From assembly GCF_019857225.1 (NCBI RefSeq), contig NZ_JAFJSY010000048.1, positions 1-64,000 of the forward strand: a stretch of DNA of 64,000 nucleotides. The letters are read 5' to 3'. Below the pieces are notes generated by a model. It did not search any database. It was not told the origin of the DNA and saw only the letters and a program-made list of their open reading frames with translations. Position numbers and translations under genes: made by a program. Positions within the stretch are counted from its first letter, which is position 1. The number at the start of each line of letters is the position of its first letter. This DNA is from Streptomyces plumbidurans (GTDB lineage: Bacteria; Actinomycetota; Actinomycetes; Streptomycetales; Streptomycetaceae). Positions 43,635 to 53,491 of the stretch are shown here, in pieces.

Positions 43635-46046
43635 GTGGCCGAGGCGGCAGACTTCCAGGGGACGACTCCCTCACCTGCCCGCCGCTGGCTGCGGCGCACC
43701 GGAGCACTGCTGGCCGGTGCGCCTCTGCTGGCCGGCCTCCTCCAGCTGCCCACCGCCGCCTCCGCGGAAGCGGCCGGTCAGACCTCGTTGAAAAACGCCT
43801 CCGGCGCGGGCTCGGTGGCCGTGGCCCTCGACACACTCAGCCCCAGCGCTCCCACGGACGGCGACACGGTGACCGTGTCGGGCACCGTGACCAACAACGG
43901 CAAGCAGACGGTCACCGGCGCCCACGTGGGACTGCGCCTGGGCCCCATGCTCACCACGCGCTCGGCCGTCGACGACACCGCCAGGAGCAGCGACAGCCTG
44001 CGGGGCACGACGGGCACGGAGGTCGGCGGCAAGTACGTCGAGAAGTTCTCCAAGCTCACTCCGGGGGTCGCCGAGCCCTTCAGCATCTCCGTACCGGTCG
44101 ACAAGCTGGATCTGGGAAGCGACGGGATCTACCAGTTCGCCGTGTCTCTGTCCGGCCGTACGGCCGCGGAGCCCTGGGACCAGCTCCTCGGCATCCAGCG
44201 GACCTTCTTGCCCTGGCAGCCCGACGAGGCCGACACCAAGACGAAGACGACGTTCCTGTGGCCGCTCATCTCCACGGTCCACATGACTGCGGAGACGGGA
44301 TCCAACGAGCAGCAGACGCCGGTCTTCCTCAACGACGACCTGGCCAAGGAGATCTCCCCCGGCGGCCGCCTCGACGAGATGCTGTCCCTGGGCAAGGATC
44401 TCGACGTCACCTGGGTGATCGACCCTGACCTGTTGGCGTCGGTGGACGCGATGACGAGCAGCTATCGCGTCCGGACCCAAGGCACCGCCACCACGGCGGG
44501 CACGCACCAGGCGGTCGCCAAGCAGTGGCTCGCCGAACTGCAGACGGCGGTGGCGGACAAGGAGGTCGTCGCCCTGCCCTTCGCCGACCCGGACCTGGCC
44601 TCCCTCGCGCACGACGGCACCACCGTCACCGGCTCGCTCAGCCATCTCAAGGAAGCCACCGACGTCGTCGCCAACACCGTGGAGCCGATCCTCCACAAGA
44701 AGCCGGTGACCGACTTCGCCTGGCCGGTGAACGGCGCCGTCGACCCCTCCATCGTCAAGGTCGCCACCTCCGCCGGCGCCGATCAGGTCATCGCGCGCAG
44801 CGACAGCCTCCAGGAGACCGGCGGCCTGCCCTACACGCCCTCAGCGGCCCGTCCGATCGGCGGCGGGACCACGGCCGTGGTCGCCGACGCCCGGCTGTCG
44901 ACCTCGTTCCAGGGCGACCTCGCACGCGCGTCCACCGGCACACTCGCCGTGCAGCGGTTCCTCGCCCAGAGCCTCGCTCTCGACCTGCAGTCGGACAAGC
45001 AGCGCAGCGTCGTGATCGCCCCGCAGCGCATGCCGACCACACGCCAGGCCCAGGCGATGGCCACCGCGCTGACCTCCCTCGAGAACAGCGACTGGTCCGA
45101 GGCGCAGAACCTCACCGCCGCGGCGAAGACCAAGCCGGACCCGGGCGCCACGACGAAGGTCCCGTCGACCACCGCGTACCCCTCCTCGCTGCGCAGGCAG
45201 GAGCTGGGTCGCCAGGCCTTCGAAAAGATCGCGACCACCCAGGACAAGCTGGACAACTTCGCGGTGGTCCTCTCCGACGAGTCCCGGGTGGTGACCCCGT
45301 TCGGACGGGCGATGAACCGCGGGATGTCCACGTCGTGGCGCGGCCGCCCGACCGAGGCGAAGAGCTTCCGCACCAACGTGGACGACCACCTCAACGTCCT
45401 CGCGAGCCAGGTCAAGCTGATCGACAAGTCCGACACCAAGCTGTCCGGGCGCAGCGCCACGATCCCCGTGACCGTGCAGAACAACCTGGTGCAGGGCGTC
45501 GACCACCTGGTGCTGCGTCTCACCTCGACGAGCCCCACCCGTCTGCAGATCGGCGGCCACGCCTACGACGAGCAGCGCATCGCGGTCTCCGGCGGACACA
45601 GCCAGACCGTGAAGTTCACGACGTCGGCCAAGGCCAACGGCCAGGCGTCGGTGGTCGCCCAGCTCTACACCGAGGACGGCCAGGAATACGGCAAGCCCGT
45701 CACCTTCGACGTCAAGGTCACCGAGTTCACGGCCACGGTGATGCTGGTCATCGGCGGCGGCTTCCTCCTGCTCGTTCTCGCCGGCTTCCGCATGTACACA
45801 CAGCGCAAGCGGGCGGCTGCCCGTGAGGACGAGGAGGACGGCCCCGACGAGTCCGGCGAGTCCGCTGGGGAGCCCGAGGAGCCTTCTGACGAGCCCGGGA
45901 ACCCCGAGGGCCCCAGGGACCGTCTGGACGAGGAGTCCGGCACCGACGCCCGGACAGACGACTCCGAGCAGCCGAGTGACCCGACATCGGACACCGCATC
46001 CGAAAGCGCCGACCCGTCCGGCACGGGTGAGAGAGTGGACCGTTGA
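43635..46046 (+). CDS. exported membrane-anchored protein, DUF6049 family
   Basis: An 803-residue protein: a twin-Arg-like N-terminal signal (ARRWLRRTGALLAGAPLLAGL), a long extracytoplasmic region, one C-terminal helix (about residues 700-722) and an acidic cytoplasmic tail of 80 residues rich in Glu, Asp, Ser and Pro. The central region around DVTWVIDPDLLASVDAM resembles a barrel of the deacetylase/glycosidase type, but I cannot assign catalysis. It corresponds by position to mycobacterial Rv3909, an essential cell-envelope gene next to murJ. GTG start. murJ follows after 43 bases. Confidence 0.88.
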   Translation: MAEAADFQGTTPSPARRWLRRTGALLAGAPLLAGLLQLPTAASAEAAGQTSLKNASGAGSVAVALDTLSPSAPTDGDTVTVSGTVTNNGKQTVTGAHVGLRLGPMLTTRSAVDDTARSSDSLRGTTGTEVGGKYVEKFSKLTPGVAEPFSISVPVDKLDLGSDGIYQFAVSLSGRTAAEPWDQLLGIQRTFLPWQPDEADTKTKTTFLWPLISTVHMTAETGSNEQQTPVFLNDDLAKEISPGGRLDEMLSLGKDLDVTWVIDPDLLASVDAMTSSYRVRTQGTATTAGTHQAVAKQWLAELQTAVADKEVVALPFADPDLASLAHDGTTVTGSLSHLKEATDVVANTVEPILHKKPVTDFAWPVNGAVDPSIVKVATSAGADQVIARSDSLQETGGLPYTPSAARPIGGGTTAVVADARLSTSFQGDLARASTGTLAVQRFLAQSLALDLQSDKQRSVVIAPQRMPTTRQAQAMATALTSLENSDWSEAQNLTAAAKTKPDPGATTKVPSTTAYPSSLRRQELGRQAFEKIATTQDKLDNFAVVLSDESRVVTPFGRAMNRGMSTSWRGRPTEAKSFRTNVDDHLNVLASQVKLIDKSDTKLSGRSATIPVTVQNNLVQGVDHLVLRLTSTSPTRLQIGGHAYDEQRIAVSGGHSQTVKFTTSAKANGQASVVAQLYTEDGQEYGKPVTFDVKVTEFTATVMLVIGGGFLLLVLAGFRMYTQRKRAAAREDEEDGPDESGESAGEPEEPSDEPGNPEGPRDRLDEESGTDARTDDSEQPSDPTSDTASESADPSGTGERVDR

Positions 46047-46089
46047 GGATGCGTGGCCGGTGGGCCAGGGACTATGAGGTGGGGTAACC

Positions 46090-48360
46090 ATGAACGCGCC
46101 GTACGACGGTGACCGCGGCCGGCCCGCGGGCAGCTCGGGTTCCCCCGAGGGCGCGCCGCCCGAGCACGGCCAGGCGCAGCAGCAGCCCCCCGCCGACATG
46201 TACCTCCAGGACGCCTACGACCAGGACCCCTACCGGGCGCAGGACCTCTCCGCGCAGGACCCGGTCGCCGAGGCCCTCTACGACCGCGCCGCGCACCCTC
46301 CGCCGCCCCCGGGCACCTACCAGCCGCAGCAGCCGCTGTACGCCCAGCCCCAGCAGTCCCCGCACGCTCCCGACCCGCGCGTGTGGGCCCAGACCCCCGC
46401 GCCCGAGCCGGACGGACCGAGCCAGTACCTGCCCTACGGCGACGATCCCCGCCGAACCCAGTTCGTGGGCGTCGACGACCTGGTCACGCAGGCCGGCGAG
46501 GAGCGCCACGAACCGGATGCCTTCGCGCATCTCTTCCGGGACCAGCAGCAGGGCGGCGGATATCTGCCGTCGGGCGCCCCGTCGGTGCCCGGCCCCGCCG
46601 CGGCCCCGGGCGGACAGCCGCCCGCGCCGCAGTACCAGGCTCCCGCCGCCCCCACCCAGGCGGCCGACCAGACCATGAACCTCGGTGCCGTACCCGCCGC
46701 GGCCCCGGCGCCCGCCCCCGCGACGAAGGGCGGCAAGTCCGGCGGCCTGCTCAAGTCGAGCGCCGTGATGGCGGCGGGCACGCTGGTGTCCCGCCTCACC
46801 GGGTTCATCCGCTCCGCGCTGATCGTCTCCGCCCTCGGTGTCGGCCTGCTCGGTGACACCTTCCAGGTCGCCTACCAGCTGCCGACGATGATCTACATCC
46901 TCACCGTCGGCGGCGGCCTCAACTCCGTCTTCGTCCCGCAGCTGGTGCGTGCGATGAAGGAGGACGAGGACGGCGGCGAGGCCTACGCCAACCGGCTGCT
47001 GACCCTGGTCATGGTGGCACTGGGCGCTCTCACGGTGCTGGCGATCCTCGGGGCCCCATTGCTGATCCGCCTGCTGTCCGACTCCGTCGCCGGCGATCCG
47101 GCGGCCAACGAGGTCGGCGTCACCTTCGTCCGCTACTTCCTGCCCTCGATCTTCTTCATGGGCGTCCATGTGGTGATGGGTCAGGTCCTCAACGCCCGTG
47201 GGAAGTTCGGCGCGATGATGTGGACGCCGGTCCTGAACAACATCGTCATCATCGTGACGCTCGGCATGTTCATCTGGGTGTACGGAACCGCGGCCGACTC
47301 CGGTATGAAGGTCACCACCATCCCACCGGAGGGCCAGCGGCTCCTCGGCATCGGCGTGCTGCTCGGCCTGGTCGTCCAGGCGCTGGCGATGATCCCCTAC
47401 CTGCGCGAGACCGGGTTCCGGCTGCGGCTGCGGTTCGACTGGAAGGGCCACGGCCTCGGCAAGGCGGCGACTCTCGCCAAGTGGACTGTTCTGTTCGTCC
47501 TCGCCAACCAGGCGGGCGCCATCGTCGTCTCGCAGCTGTCCACCTCGGCGGGCAAGCTCTCGCCTGTCGACGGCACCGGCTTCGCCGCCTACGCCAACGC
47601 GCAGCTGATCTGGGGCCTCCCGCAGGCCATCATCACCGTCTCCCTGATGGCCGCCCTGCTGCCGCGCATCTCGCGCTCGGCGGCCGATGGCGACAGCGGC
47701 GCCGTACGCGAAGACATCTCCCAGGGGCTGCGGACCACGGCCGTCGCCATCGTCCCGATCGCCTTCGGCTTCCTCGCCCTCGGCATCCCGATGTGCACGC
47801 TGATCTTCGGCACTTCGGGCACCAGCGAGGCCACGAACATGGGGTACATGCTGATGGCTTTCGCCCTCGGCCTGATCCCCTACTCCGTGCAGTACGTCGT
47901 CCTGCGCGCGTTCTACGCCTACGAGGACACCCGGACGCCCTTCTACAACACGGTCATCGTGGCCGCGGTCAACGCGGGCGCCTCGGTGGTGTGTTACTAC
48001 GTGCTCCCGGCCCGCTGGGCCGTGGCCGGCATGGCCGCCTCGTACGGCCTCGCCTACGCGATCGGCGTCGGTGTCGCCTGGAACCGGCTGCGCAAGCGCC
48101 TCGGCGGCGACCTGGACGGCGCCCGTGTGCTGCGGACGTACGCACGGCTCGGCATCGCCTCCGTCCCGGCGGCGCTGCTGGCCGGTGCGGCCTGCTACGA
48201 GATCGGCCACACGCTCGGCCAGGGCGTCGTCGGATCGTTCGCCGCGCTGCTGGTCGGCGGGGCTGTTCTGCTCGGAATCTTCTTCGTTGCCGCTCGCAAG
48301 ATGCGCATCGAGGAGCTGAACTCGCTGGTCGGCATGGTCCGCGGACGTCTGGGGCGCTGA
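46090..48360 (+). CDS. murJ: MurJ lipid II flippase with long disordered N-terminus
   Basis: A 756-residue MOP-superfamily protein. The membrane core begins near residue 220 (MAAGTLVSRLTGFIRSALIV) and has about fourteen helices, with QLPTMIYILTVGGGLNSVFV and the hydrophilic-cavity arginines typical of MurJ. It flips lipid II to the outer face for peptidoglycan synthesis. The 215-residue cytoplasmic N-terminus is Pro/Gln/Asp-rich and low complexity. In mycobacteria the core is fused to a pseudokinase at the C-terminus; here the pseudokinase is the next separate gene. ATG with GGTGGGG upstream. Confidence 0.94.
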   Translation: MNAPYDGDRGRPAGSSGSPEGAPPEHGQAQQQPPADMYLQDAYDQDPYRAQDLSAQDPVAEALYDRAAHPPPPPGTYQPQQPLYAQPQQSPHAPDPRVWAQTPAPEPDGPSQYLPYGDDPRRTQFVGVDDLVTQAGEERHEPDAFAHLFRDQQQGGGYLPSGAPSVPGPAAAPGGQPPAPQYQAPAAPTQAADQTMNLGAVPAAAPAPAPATKGGKSGGLLKSSAVMAAGTLVSRLTGFIRSALIVSALGVGLLGDTFQVAYQLPTMIYILTVGGGLNSVFVPQLVRAMKEDEDGGEAYANRLLTLVMVALGALTVLAILGAPLLIRLLSDSVAGDPAANEVGVTFVRYFLPSIFFMGVHVVMGQVLNARGKFGAMMWTPVLNNIVIIVTLGMFIWVYGTAADSGMKVTTIPPEGQRLLGIGVLLGLVVQALAMIPYLRETGFRLRLRFDWKGHGLGKAATLAKWTVLFVLANQAGAIVVSQLSTSAGKLSPVDGTGFAAYANAQLIWGLPQAIITVSLMAALLPRISRSAADGDSGAVREDISQGLRTTAVAIVPIAFGFLALGIPMCTLIFGTSGTSEATNMGYMLMAFALGLIPYSVQYVVLRAFYAYEDTRTPFYNTVIVAAVNAGASVVCYYVLPARWAVAGMAASYGLAYAIGVGVAWNRLRKRLGGDLDGARVLRTYARLGIASVPAALLAGAACYEIGHTLGQGVVGSFAALLVGGAVLLGIFFVAARKMRIEELNSLVGMVRGRLGR

Positions 48361-48498
48361 CGGGCGGGTAGGCGCACAACCATCGTCCGCCATCGTGTGT
48401 CGTGCATAGCGGCGGACTGTGGGCACAATTGGTTTCGGCGTCGGACGGCGCGCACGGAAGTCGGTCGGCGCGCGAGGATTGGGGAGGCAGGGACGACG

Positions 48499-50217
48499 GT
48501 GGCGGAACGGAGCACGGCTGCCGTCGACGTGGCAGACAACAGCGGTGACGAGCCGCTGACCGCGGAGGCGGACCAGTCCACGGCCGACGGGGTGGCCCAG
48601 AACCGGGAGCGGGACACGGAGAGCGACGAGGCACAGGGGAGCGGCGGGACCGAGAGTCCTGAGAAGGCCTCACCACCCGAGCTGCACAGCGGTCACAAGC
48701 TCGCCAGACGCTATCGGCTCGAGGAGTGCGTCACCCGTCTGGACGGATTCAGCAGCTGGCGTGCCGTCGACGAGAAGCTGCGCCGTGCCGTCGGTGTCCA
48801 TCTGCTGCCCGCGGACCACACACGGGCCCGTTCGGTCCTGGCGGCGGCCCGATCCGCGGCACTGCTCGGCGACCCCCGCTTCGTCCAAGTGCTCGACGCC
48901 GTGGAGGAGAACGACCTCGTCTACGTCGTCCACGAGTGGCTGCCCGACGCCGTGGAGCTGACCGCCCTTCTCGCCGCCGGCCCGATGGAGCCGCACGACG
49001 CGTACCAGATGGTCAGTCAGGTCTCCTCCGCGATGGCCGCCGCGCACCGCGAGGGCCTGGCGCACCTTCGGCTGAACCCCAACGCCGTGCTGCGCACCTC
49101 CAGCGGCCAGTGGCGCATCCGTGGTCTCGCCGTCAACGCCGCGCTGCGCGGCATCAGTTCGGAAACCCCACAGCGCACCGACACGGAAGCCATCGGCGCG
49201 CTGCTGTATGCCGGACTGACCCAGCGCTGGCCGTACGAGGACGACGCCTACGGCCTGGCCGGGCTGCCCAAGGACGTCGGCCTGATCGCACCCGACCAGG
49301 TGCGGGCCCACGTCCACCGCGGGCTGTCCGAGCTGGCCATGCGCGCGCTCGTCAACGACGGGGCGACCGCCTCGCGTCACGAGCCCCCGTGCACGACGCC
49401 GGAGGAACTGGTGAAGGCGATCGGTGAGATGCCCCGCATCCGCCCGCCGGAGCCCTCGTTCACCGCACCGCCGGAATACCAGCGCACGACCTACCAGCAG
49501 GGCACATACGGCCGCCCGGCGCCACGTCCCGGCGCCACCCAGCCGGTGCCGACGCCCCCGGCGCCGCTGCAGAGCCGTACCGGCAAGGCCCTGAAGTGGG
49601 CCGTGTCGGCCCTCCTCATCGCGGCCCTGGGCCTGGGCAGCTGGCAGCTCGCGGACGCGCTGATGGACAAGGGCGGCAAGTCCGGCGACACCAGCAACAC
49701 CCAGACCAATGACGGGCACGACAAGAACGGCAGCCAGTCGTCGCCGGTCAGGCCCCTCAGGATCACCGACGCGCAGGAGTACGCCGCCGAGGGTTCGCTG
49801 CAGGCACCCGGTGACGTCGGCAAGACCTATGACGGCAGCACCTCCACCTACTGGCGGACCAAGACCTACCAGGCCGGCCCCAAGCTCGCGCCGTACAAGC
49901 CGGGCGTAGGCATCGTCTACCAGCTCGGCTCGAACCAGACGATCTCGACGGCGACCATAGGGCTCCGATACGCCGGCAACCACACGACGGTCCATCTGTA
50001 CGCCACCGACTCCCTGACTCCGTCGACTTCGGTGGACGGAATGAAGGAGATCGGAACCGCCACCACGAGCGGCACCTCTCTCACAGTGAAGGCCTCGAGC
50101 AAGCTCAAGACCCAGTACGTTCTGCTGTGGATCACGGACGTGCCACCGACACCCGGCGACGCATACAGCGGAGCGGGCTACAAGCAGGCCGTCACGGACG
50201 TGAAGTTCACCGGCTGA
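48499..50217 (+). CDS. membrane pseudokinase paired with MurJ
   Basis: A 572-residue protein from the GTG at 48499. Residues about 65-320 follow a Ser/Thr kinase fold, but the glycine loop, the HRD catalytic loop (here HREGLAHLRLNPNAVLR) and the DFG motif are degenerate, so it should not phosphorylate. A Pro-rich linker, one helix (about 364-384) and an extracellular beta domain like a discoidin (F5/8 type C) fold follow. In M. tuberculosis the equivalent domain is the C-terminal part of MviN and binds FhaA when phosphorylated. A regulatory partner role for MurJ is inference from context. Confidence 0.85.
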   Translation: MAERSTAAVDVADNSGDEPLTAEADQSTADGVAQNRERDTESDEAQGSGGTESPEKASPPELHSGHKLARRYRLEECVTRLDGFSSWRAVDEKLRRAVGVHLLPADHTRARSVLAAARSAALLGDPRFVQVLDAVEENDLVYVVHEWLPDAVELTALLAAGPMEPHDAYQMVSQVSSAMAAAHREGLAHLRLNPNAVLRTSSGQWRIRGLAVNAALRGISSETPQRTDTEAIGALLYAGLTQRWPYEDDAYGLAGLPKDVGLIAPDQVRAHVHRGLSELAMRALVNDGATASRHEPPCTTPEELVKAIGEMPRIRPPEPSFTAPPEYQRTTYQQGTYGRPAPRPGATQPVPTPPAPLQSRTGKALKWAVSALLIAALGLGSWQLADALMDKGGKSGDTSNTQTNDGHDKNGSQSSPVRPLRITDAQEYAAEGSLQAPGDVGKTYDGSTSTYWRTKTYQAGPKLAPYKPGVGIVYQLGSNQTISTATIGLRYAGNHTTVHLYATDSLTPSTSVDGMKEIGTATTSGTSLTVKASSKLKTQYVLLWITDVPPTPGDAYSGAGYKQAVTDVKFTG

Positions 50218-50248
50218 CCAGAAACCGCATCCCGGGGGAGGGGGTCCG

Positions 50249-50974
50249 ATGGCAGATGACACCGCATACGGCGACACCAGCGATCAGGACCTCCTGGCCC
50301 GCCATGTGGACGGCGACCCGGACGCCTTCGGTGAGCTCGTGCGGCGTCATCGCGACCGGCTCTGGGCGGTGGCCCTACGGACGCTGGGAGACCGCGAGGA
50401 GGCCGCTGACGCCGTCCAGGACGCACTGGTGTCGGCCTACCGGGCCGCCCACACCTTCCGGGGCCAGTCGGCCGTCACGACATGGCTGCACCGCATCACC
50501 GTGAACGCGTGTCTCGACCGTGCCCGCAAGGCCGCATCCCGGAAGACCTCCCCGGTGGACGACACCGAGCGGCTGGAGCAGCTGCTGGAGCCGCACGAGG
50601 AGGCATCGGCGCCGGCCGAGCGCAACGATCTGCACCGCCAGCTCCTGGAAGCACTCGGCACCCTCCCTCCGGACCAGCGGGCCGCTCTCGTCCTCGTCGA
50701 CATGCAGGGGTATCCCGTCGCCGAGGCCGCGCATCTGCTCGATGTGCCGACCGGCACGGTCAAGAGCCGCTGCGCCCGGGGCAGAGCCAGACTGCTGCCG
50801 CTGCTCGCTCATCTACGGCCCGAGAAGGGCGACCAGAGAAAGGAACAGGGCGAAGCGCGGAACCGTACGCAGGGGACATCCGTCCCACCGGCAGCGGGTC
50901 CGCCGACCGACGGTCCACGCGATACCGGGCCGAGTGATTCAGCTGCAGTGAAGGGCGGAGGTGGGCGAGCGTGA
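50249..50974 (+). CDS. sigM: ECF RNA polymerase sigma factor SigM
   Basis: A 241-residue ECF sigma. Region 2 is DPDAFGELVRRHRDRLWAVA to QDALVSAYRAAHTF and region 4 is GTLPPDQRAALVLVDMQGYP with PTGTVKSRCARGRARL. The C-terminal 55 residues are low complexity. GGAGGGGG precedes the ATG. Its stop overlaps the anti-sigma start by 4 bases. The position next to trxBA and parAB matches actinobacterial sigM, which responds to envelope or oxidative stress. Confidence 0.92.
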   Translation: MADDTAYGDTSDQDLLARHVDGDPDAFGELVRRHRDRLWAVALRTLGDREEAADAVQDALVSAYRAAHTFRGQSAVTTWLHRITVNACLDRARKAASRKTSPVDDTERLEQLLEPHEEASAPAERNDLHRQLLEALGTLPPDQRAALVLVDMQGYPVAEAAHLLDVPTGTVKSRCARGRARLLPLLAHLRPEKGDQRKEQGEARNRTQGTSVPPAAGPPTDGPRDTGPSDSAAVKGGGGRA

Positions 50975-51882
50975 CATCCACGACGGACATGGCCGGGCAC
51001 CCGGACGTCGCCGAAATCTCCGACCTCACCGAAGGACTGCTCGAACCGTCACGGACCGCCGACATACAACGGCACCTGGACGAGTGCGAGCTCTGCGCGG
51101 ACGTCCACGCATCGCTGGAGGAGATCCGCGGACTGCTCGGCTCTGTGCCCGGTCCGACACGCATGCCGGCCGATGTCGCCGAACGCATCGACGCCGCCCT
51201 CGCGGCCGAGGCGCTGCTGAACGCGACGGCGCCCGACGACAGGGACGCCCCGGCTCTCGTCGGTTCCGCCCGTCCCGTGGCCGACACCGACGAAGGTGCG
51301 CATGTTTCACGTGAAACATCGCCGACGACGGATCGTCCCGCAGGCCGTGCCCGCTCCTCCACCACCGGGCCGGGCCGCAAGGAGCGCAAGAAGACCGGGC
51401 GTCGCAGGATCGCCGTCCTGGGCACCGTCTTCACGGTCGCCGCCCTGGGCCTCGGCTCGGTCCTGGTGGCGACGCTGAACGACGACAAGCCGCCCGCCGC
51501 AGAGGCCCAGAGGTCGACAGCGCCGGACACCTTCTCGGAGTCCAAGCTGCAGAGTCAGGTCGACGGCCTCCTCAAGAAGCAGGACACGCAGAGCGGCTCC
51601 CATGCACCGCACAGTCTCGGCGTGGACGGCGGAAGCAACCAGCCCAAGGTCTTCCGGCAGCCCACGGTCCCGGACTGTGTGAGTGAGGGCATCGGGCGTA
51701 CGGACGCACCGCTCGCCACACAGCAAGGGACCTACAAGGGGACCAATGCTCTGCTGGTGGTCATGCCCGACGCCAACGCCGGCAGCCGGGTGATCGCCTA
51801 CATCGTCGACGCGACGTGTGTGACGCACCCGTCGTCCGGCAAGGCGAAGGTGCTTCTGACGCACTCGTACAACCAGCCCTGA
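50971..51882 (+). CDS. zinc-binding anti-sigma factor
   Basis: A 303-residue membrane anti-sigma. The cytoplasmic N-terminus has the ZAS pattern H-x3-C-x2-C (RHLDECELCADV near residue 35). One helix lies at about 146-166, followed by an extracytoplasmic domain with two cysteines (DCVSEG and TCVTHP). It should hold SigM inactive until a signal arrives. A perfect parS lies in the coding sequence before the helix and is read as V-S-R-E-T. The GTG start overlaps the sigM stop. Confidence 0.9.
   Translation: MTSTTDMAGHPDVAEISDLTEGLLEPSRTADIQRHLDECELCADVHASLEEIRGLLGSVPGPTRMPADVAERIDAALAAEALLNATAPDDRDAPALVGSARPVADTDEGAHVSRETSPTTDRPAGRARSSTTGPGRKERKKTGRRRIAVLGTVFTVAALGLGSVLVATLNDDKPPAAEAQRSTAPDTFSESKLQSQVDGLLKKQDTQSGSHAPHSLGVDGGSNQPKVFRQPTVPDCVSEGIGRTDAPLATQQGTYKGTNALLVVMPDANAGSRVIAYIVDATCVTHPSSGKAKVLLTHSYNQP
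51304..51317. other. parS site inside the anti-sigma gene
   Basis: Perfect GTTTCACGTGAAAC in the linker-coding region. Confidence 0.95.
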
Positions 51883-51954
51883 GCGCGCACGCTTGGCCTT
51901 CGTTCTGCGTGGTATCCCGTACCGTGTGGCGCCTCCGTGTGCCCGGACACAGTG

Positions 51955-51980
51955 GGAATGCGCGCCCCTTAGGATCCGTT
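51955..51980 (+). promoter_or_regulatory. SigR-type promoter of trxBA
   Basis: GGAAT at 51955-51959, 18 bases, then GTT at 51978-51980 fits the S. coelicolor SigR consensus (GGAAT-N18/19-GTT) known to drive trxBA after thiol oxidation. It lies 72 bases before the trxB start. Confidence 0.85.
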
Positions 51981-52051
51981 GGGTGGGGTGAGAGTTCCGA
52001 AAGGGTCTCCCACCGGTCCGACGATGGAATCCAGAGACGAGGAATCAAGCC

Positions 52052-53020
52052 GTGAGCGACGTCCGTAACGTGATCATCATCGGCTCCGGGCCCGCCGGCT
52101 ACACGGCGGCGCTCTACACCGCGCGCGCGTCGCTGAAGCCGCTGGTGTTCGAGGGCGCCGTCACCGCCGGTGGCGCGCTGATGAACACCACCGACGTGGA
52201 GAACTTCCCGGGCTTCCGGGACGGCATCATGGGCCCCGAGCTCATGGACAACATGCGTGCCCAGGCCGAGCGCTTCGGCGCCGAGCTCGTCCCGGACGAC
52301 ATCGTCTCCGTCGATCTGACCGGTGAGATCAAGACCGTCACCGACACCGCCGGCACCGTGCACAGGGCGAAGGCGGTCATCGTCACCACCGGCTCCCAGC
52401 ACCGCAAGCTCGGTCTGCCGAACGAGGACGCGCTCTCCGGCCGCGGGGTCTCCTGGTGTGCCACCTGTGACGGCTTCTTCTTCAAGGACCAGGACATCGC
52501 CGTGATCGGCGGCGGTGACACGGCCATGGAGGAGGCGACCTTCCTCTCCCGCTTCGCCAAGTCCGTGACGATCGTCCACCGCCGGGACACCCTGCGCGCC
52601 TCCAAGGCGATGCAGGACCGCGCCTTCGCCGACCCGAAGATCAAGTTCGTGTGGGACAGCGAGGTCGCCGAGATCCAGGGCGACCCGAAGCTCTCCGGAC
52701 TGAAGCTGCGCAACATCAAGACCGGCGAACTCTCGGACCTGGCGGTCACCGGCCTCTTCATCGCCATCGGCCACGACCCGCGCACCGAACTCTTCAAGGG
52801 CCAGCTGGACCTCGACGAGGAGGGCTACCTCAAGGTCGACGCCCCCTCCACCCGCACCAACGTGACGGGCGTCTTCGCCGCCGGTGATGTGGTCGACCAC
52901 ACCTACCGTCAGGCGATCACCGCGGCCGGCACCGGCTGCTCCTCCGCTCTCGACGCCGAGCGCTTCCTCGCCGCCCTCGCGGACGAGGAGCAGGCCGAGC
53001 CCGAGAAGACCTCTGTCTGA
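52052..53020 (+). CDS. trxB: thioredoxin reductase
   Basis: A 322-residue NADPH-thioredoxin reductase. FAD motif GSGPAGYTAALYTARA is at the N-terminus, the redox pair is WCATCDG near residue 135, the NADPH motif GGGDTAMEEA is near 155, and the C-terminal FAD site is GVFAAGDVVDHTYRQAITAA. It reduces TrxA with NADPH via FAD. GTG start. It precedes trxA by 43 bases behind a SigR-type promoter, so both rise on disulfide stress. Confidence 0.96.
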   Translation: MSDVRNVIIIGSGPAGYTAALYTARASLKPLVFEGAVTAGGALMNTTDVENFPGFRDGIMGPELMDNMRAQAERFGAELVPDDIVSVDLTGEIKTVTDTAGTVHRAKAVIVTTGSQHRKLGLPNEDALSGRGVSWCATCDGFFFKDQDIAVIGGGDTAMEEATFLSRFAKSVTIVHRRDTLRASKAMQDRAFADPKIKFVWDSEVAEIQGDPKLSGLKLRNIKTGELSDLAVTGLFIAIGHDPRTELFKGQLDLDEEGYLKVDAPSTRTNVTGVFAAGDVVDHTYRQAITAAGTGCSSALDAERFLAALADEEQAEPEKTSV

Positions 53021-53063
53021 CCTCCCTATCCGCCCCACGCACCAACCAGTTAAGGAGCCCGCC

Positions 53064-53396
53064 GTGGCCGGCACCCTGAAGAACGTGACCGACGACTCCT
53101 TCGAGCAGGACGTCCTCAAGAACGACAAGCCCGTGCTGGTGGACTTCTGGGCCGCCTGGTGCGGTCCCTGCCGCCAGATCGCACCGTCCCTCGAGGCGAT
53201 CGCCTCCGAGTACGGCGACAAGATCGAGGTCGTCAAGCTCAACATCGACGAGAACCCGGGTACGGCCGCCAAGTACGGCGTCATGTCCATCCCGACGCTG
53301 AACGTCTACCAGGGTGGCGAGGTCGCCAAGACCATCGTCGGTGCCAAGCCGAAGGCCGCGATCGTCCGCGATCTCGAGGACTTCATCGCCGAGTAG
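53064..53396 (+). CDS. trxA: thioredoxin
   Basis: A 110-residue thioredoxin from the GTG at 53064 with AAGGAG upstream. The active site is FWAAWCGPCRQIAPS (W-C-G-P-C) and the cis-proline is in MSIPTLNVY. It keeps cytosolic proteins reduced and also relieves the SigR/RsrA switch. Second gene of trxBA; a parS site and a terminator follow. Confidence 0.96.
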   Translation: MAGTLKNVTDDSFEQDVLKNDKPVLVDFWAAWCGPCRQIAPSLEAIASEYGDKIEVVKLNIDENPGTAAKYGVMSIPTLNVYQGGEVAKTIVGAKPKAAIVRDLEDFIAE

Positions 53397-53426
53397 TCGG
53401 ACGCAGCCGTCGAACCGGCGGCGCAT

Positions 53427-53440
53427 GTTTCACGTGAAAC
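53427..53440. other. parS site after trxA
   Basis: Perfect GTTTCACGTGAAAC next to the trxA terminator stem. Confidence 0.95.
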
Positions 53441-53441
53441 A

Positions 53442-53475
53442 CGAATGGGCCAACCCCGAAGGGTTGGCCCGTTCG
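53442..53475. terminator. bidirectional terminator between trxA and the GNAT gene
   Basis: A 15-bp stem with one mismatch (53442-53456 with 53461-53475) and a CGAA tetraloop, between convergent genes. Confidence 0.88.
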
Positions 53476-53491
53476 CTTGTCCGGGTGTTTC

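Noticed and set aside
46072..48426. A 784-codon frame opposite murJ
   Set aside because: Antisense to a clear MurJ; no start site or domain.
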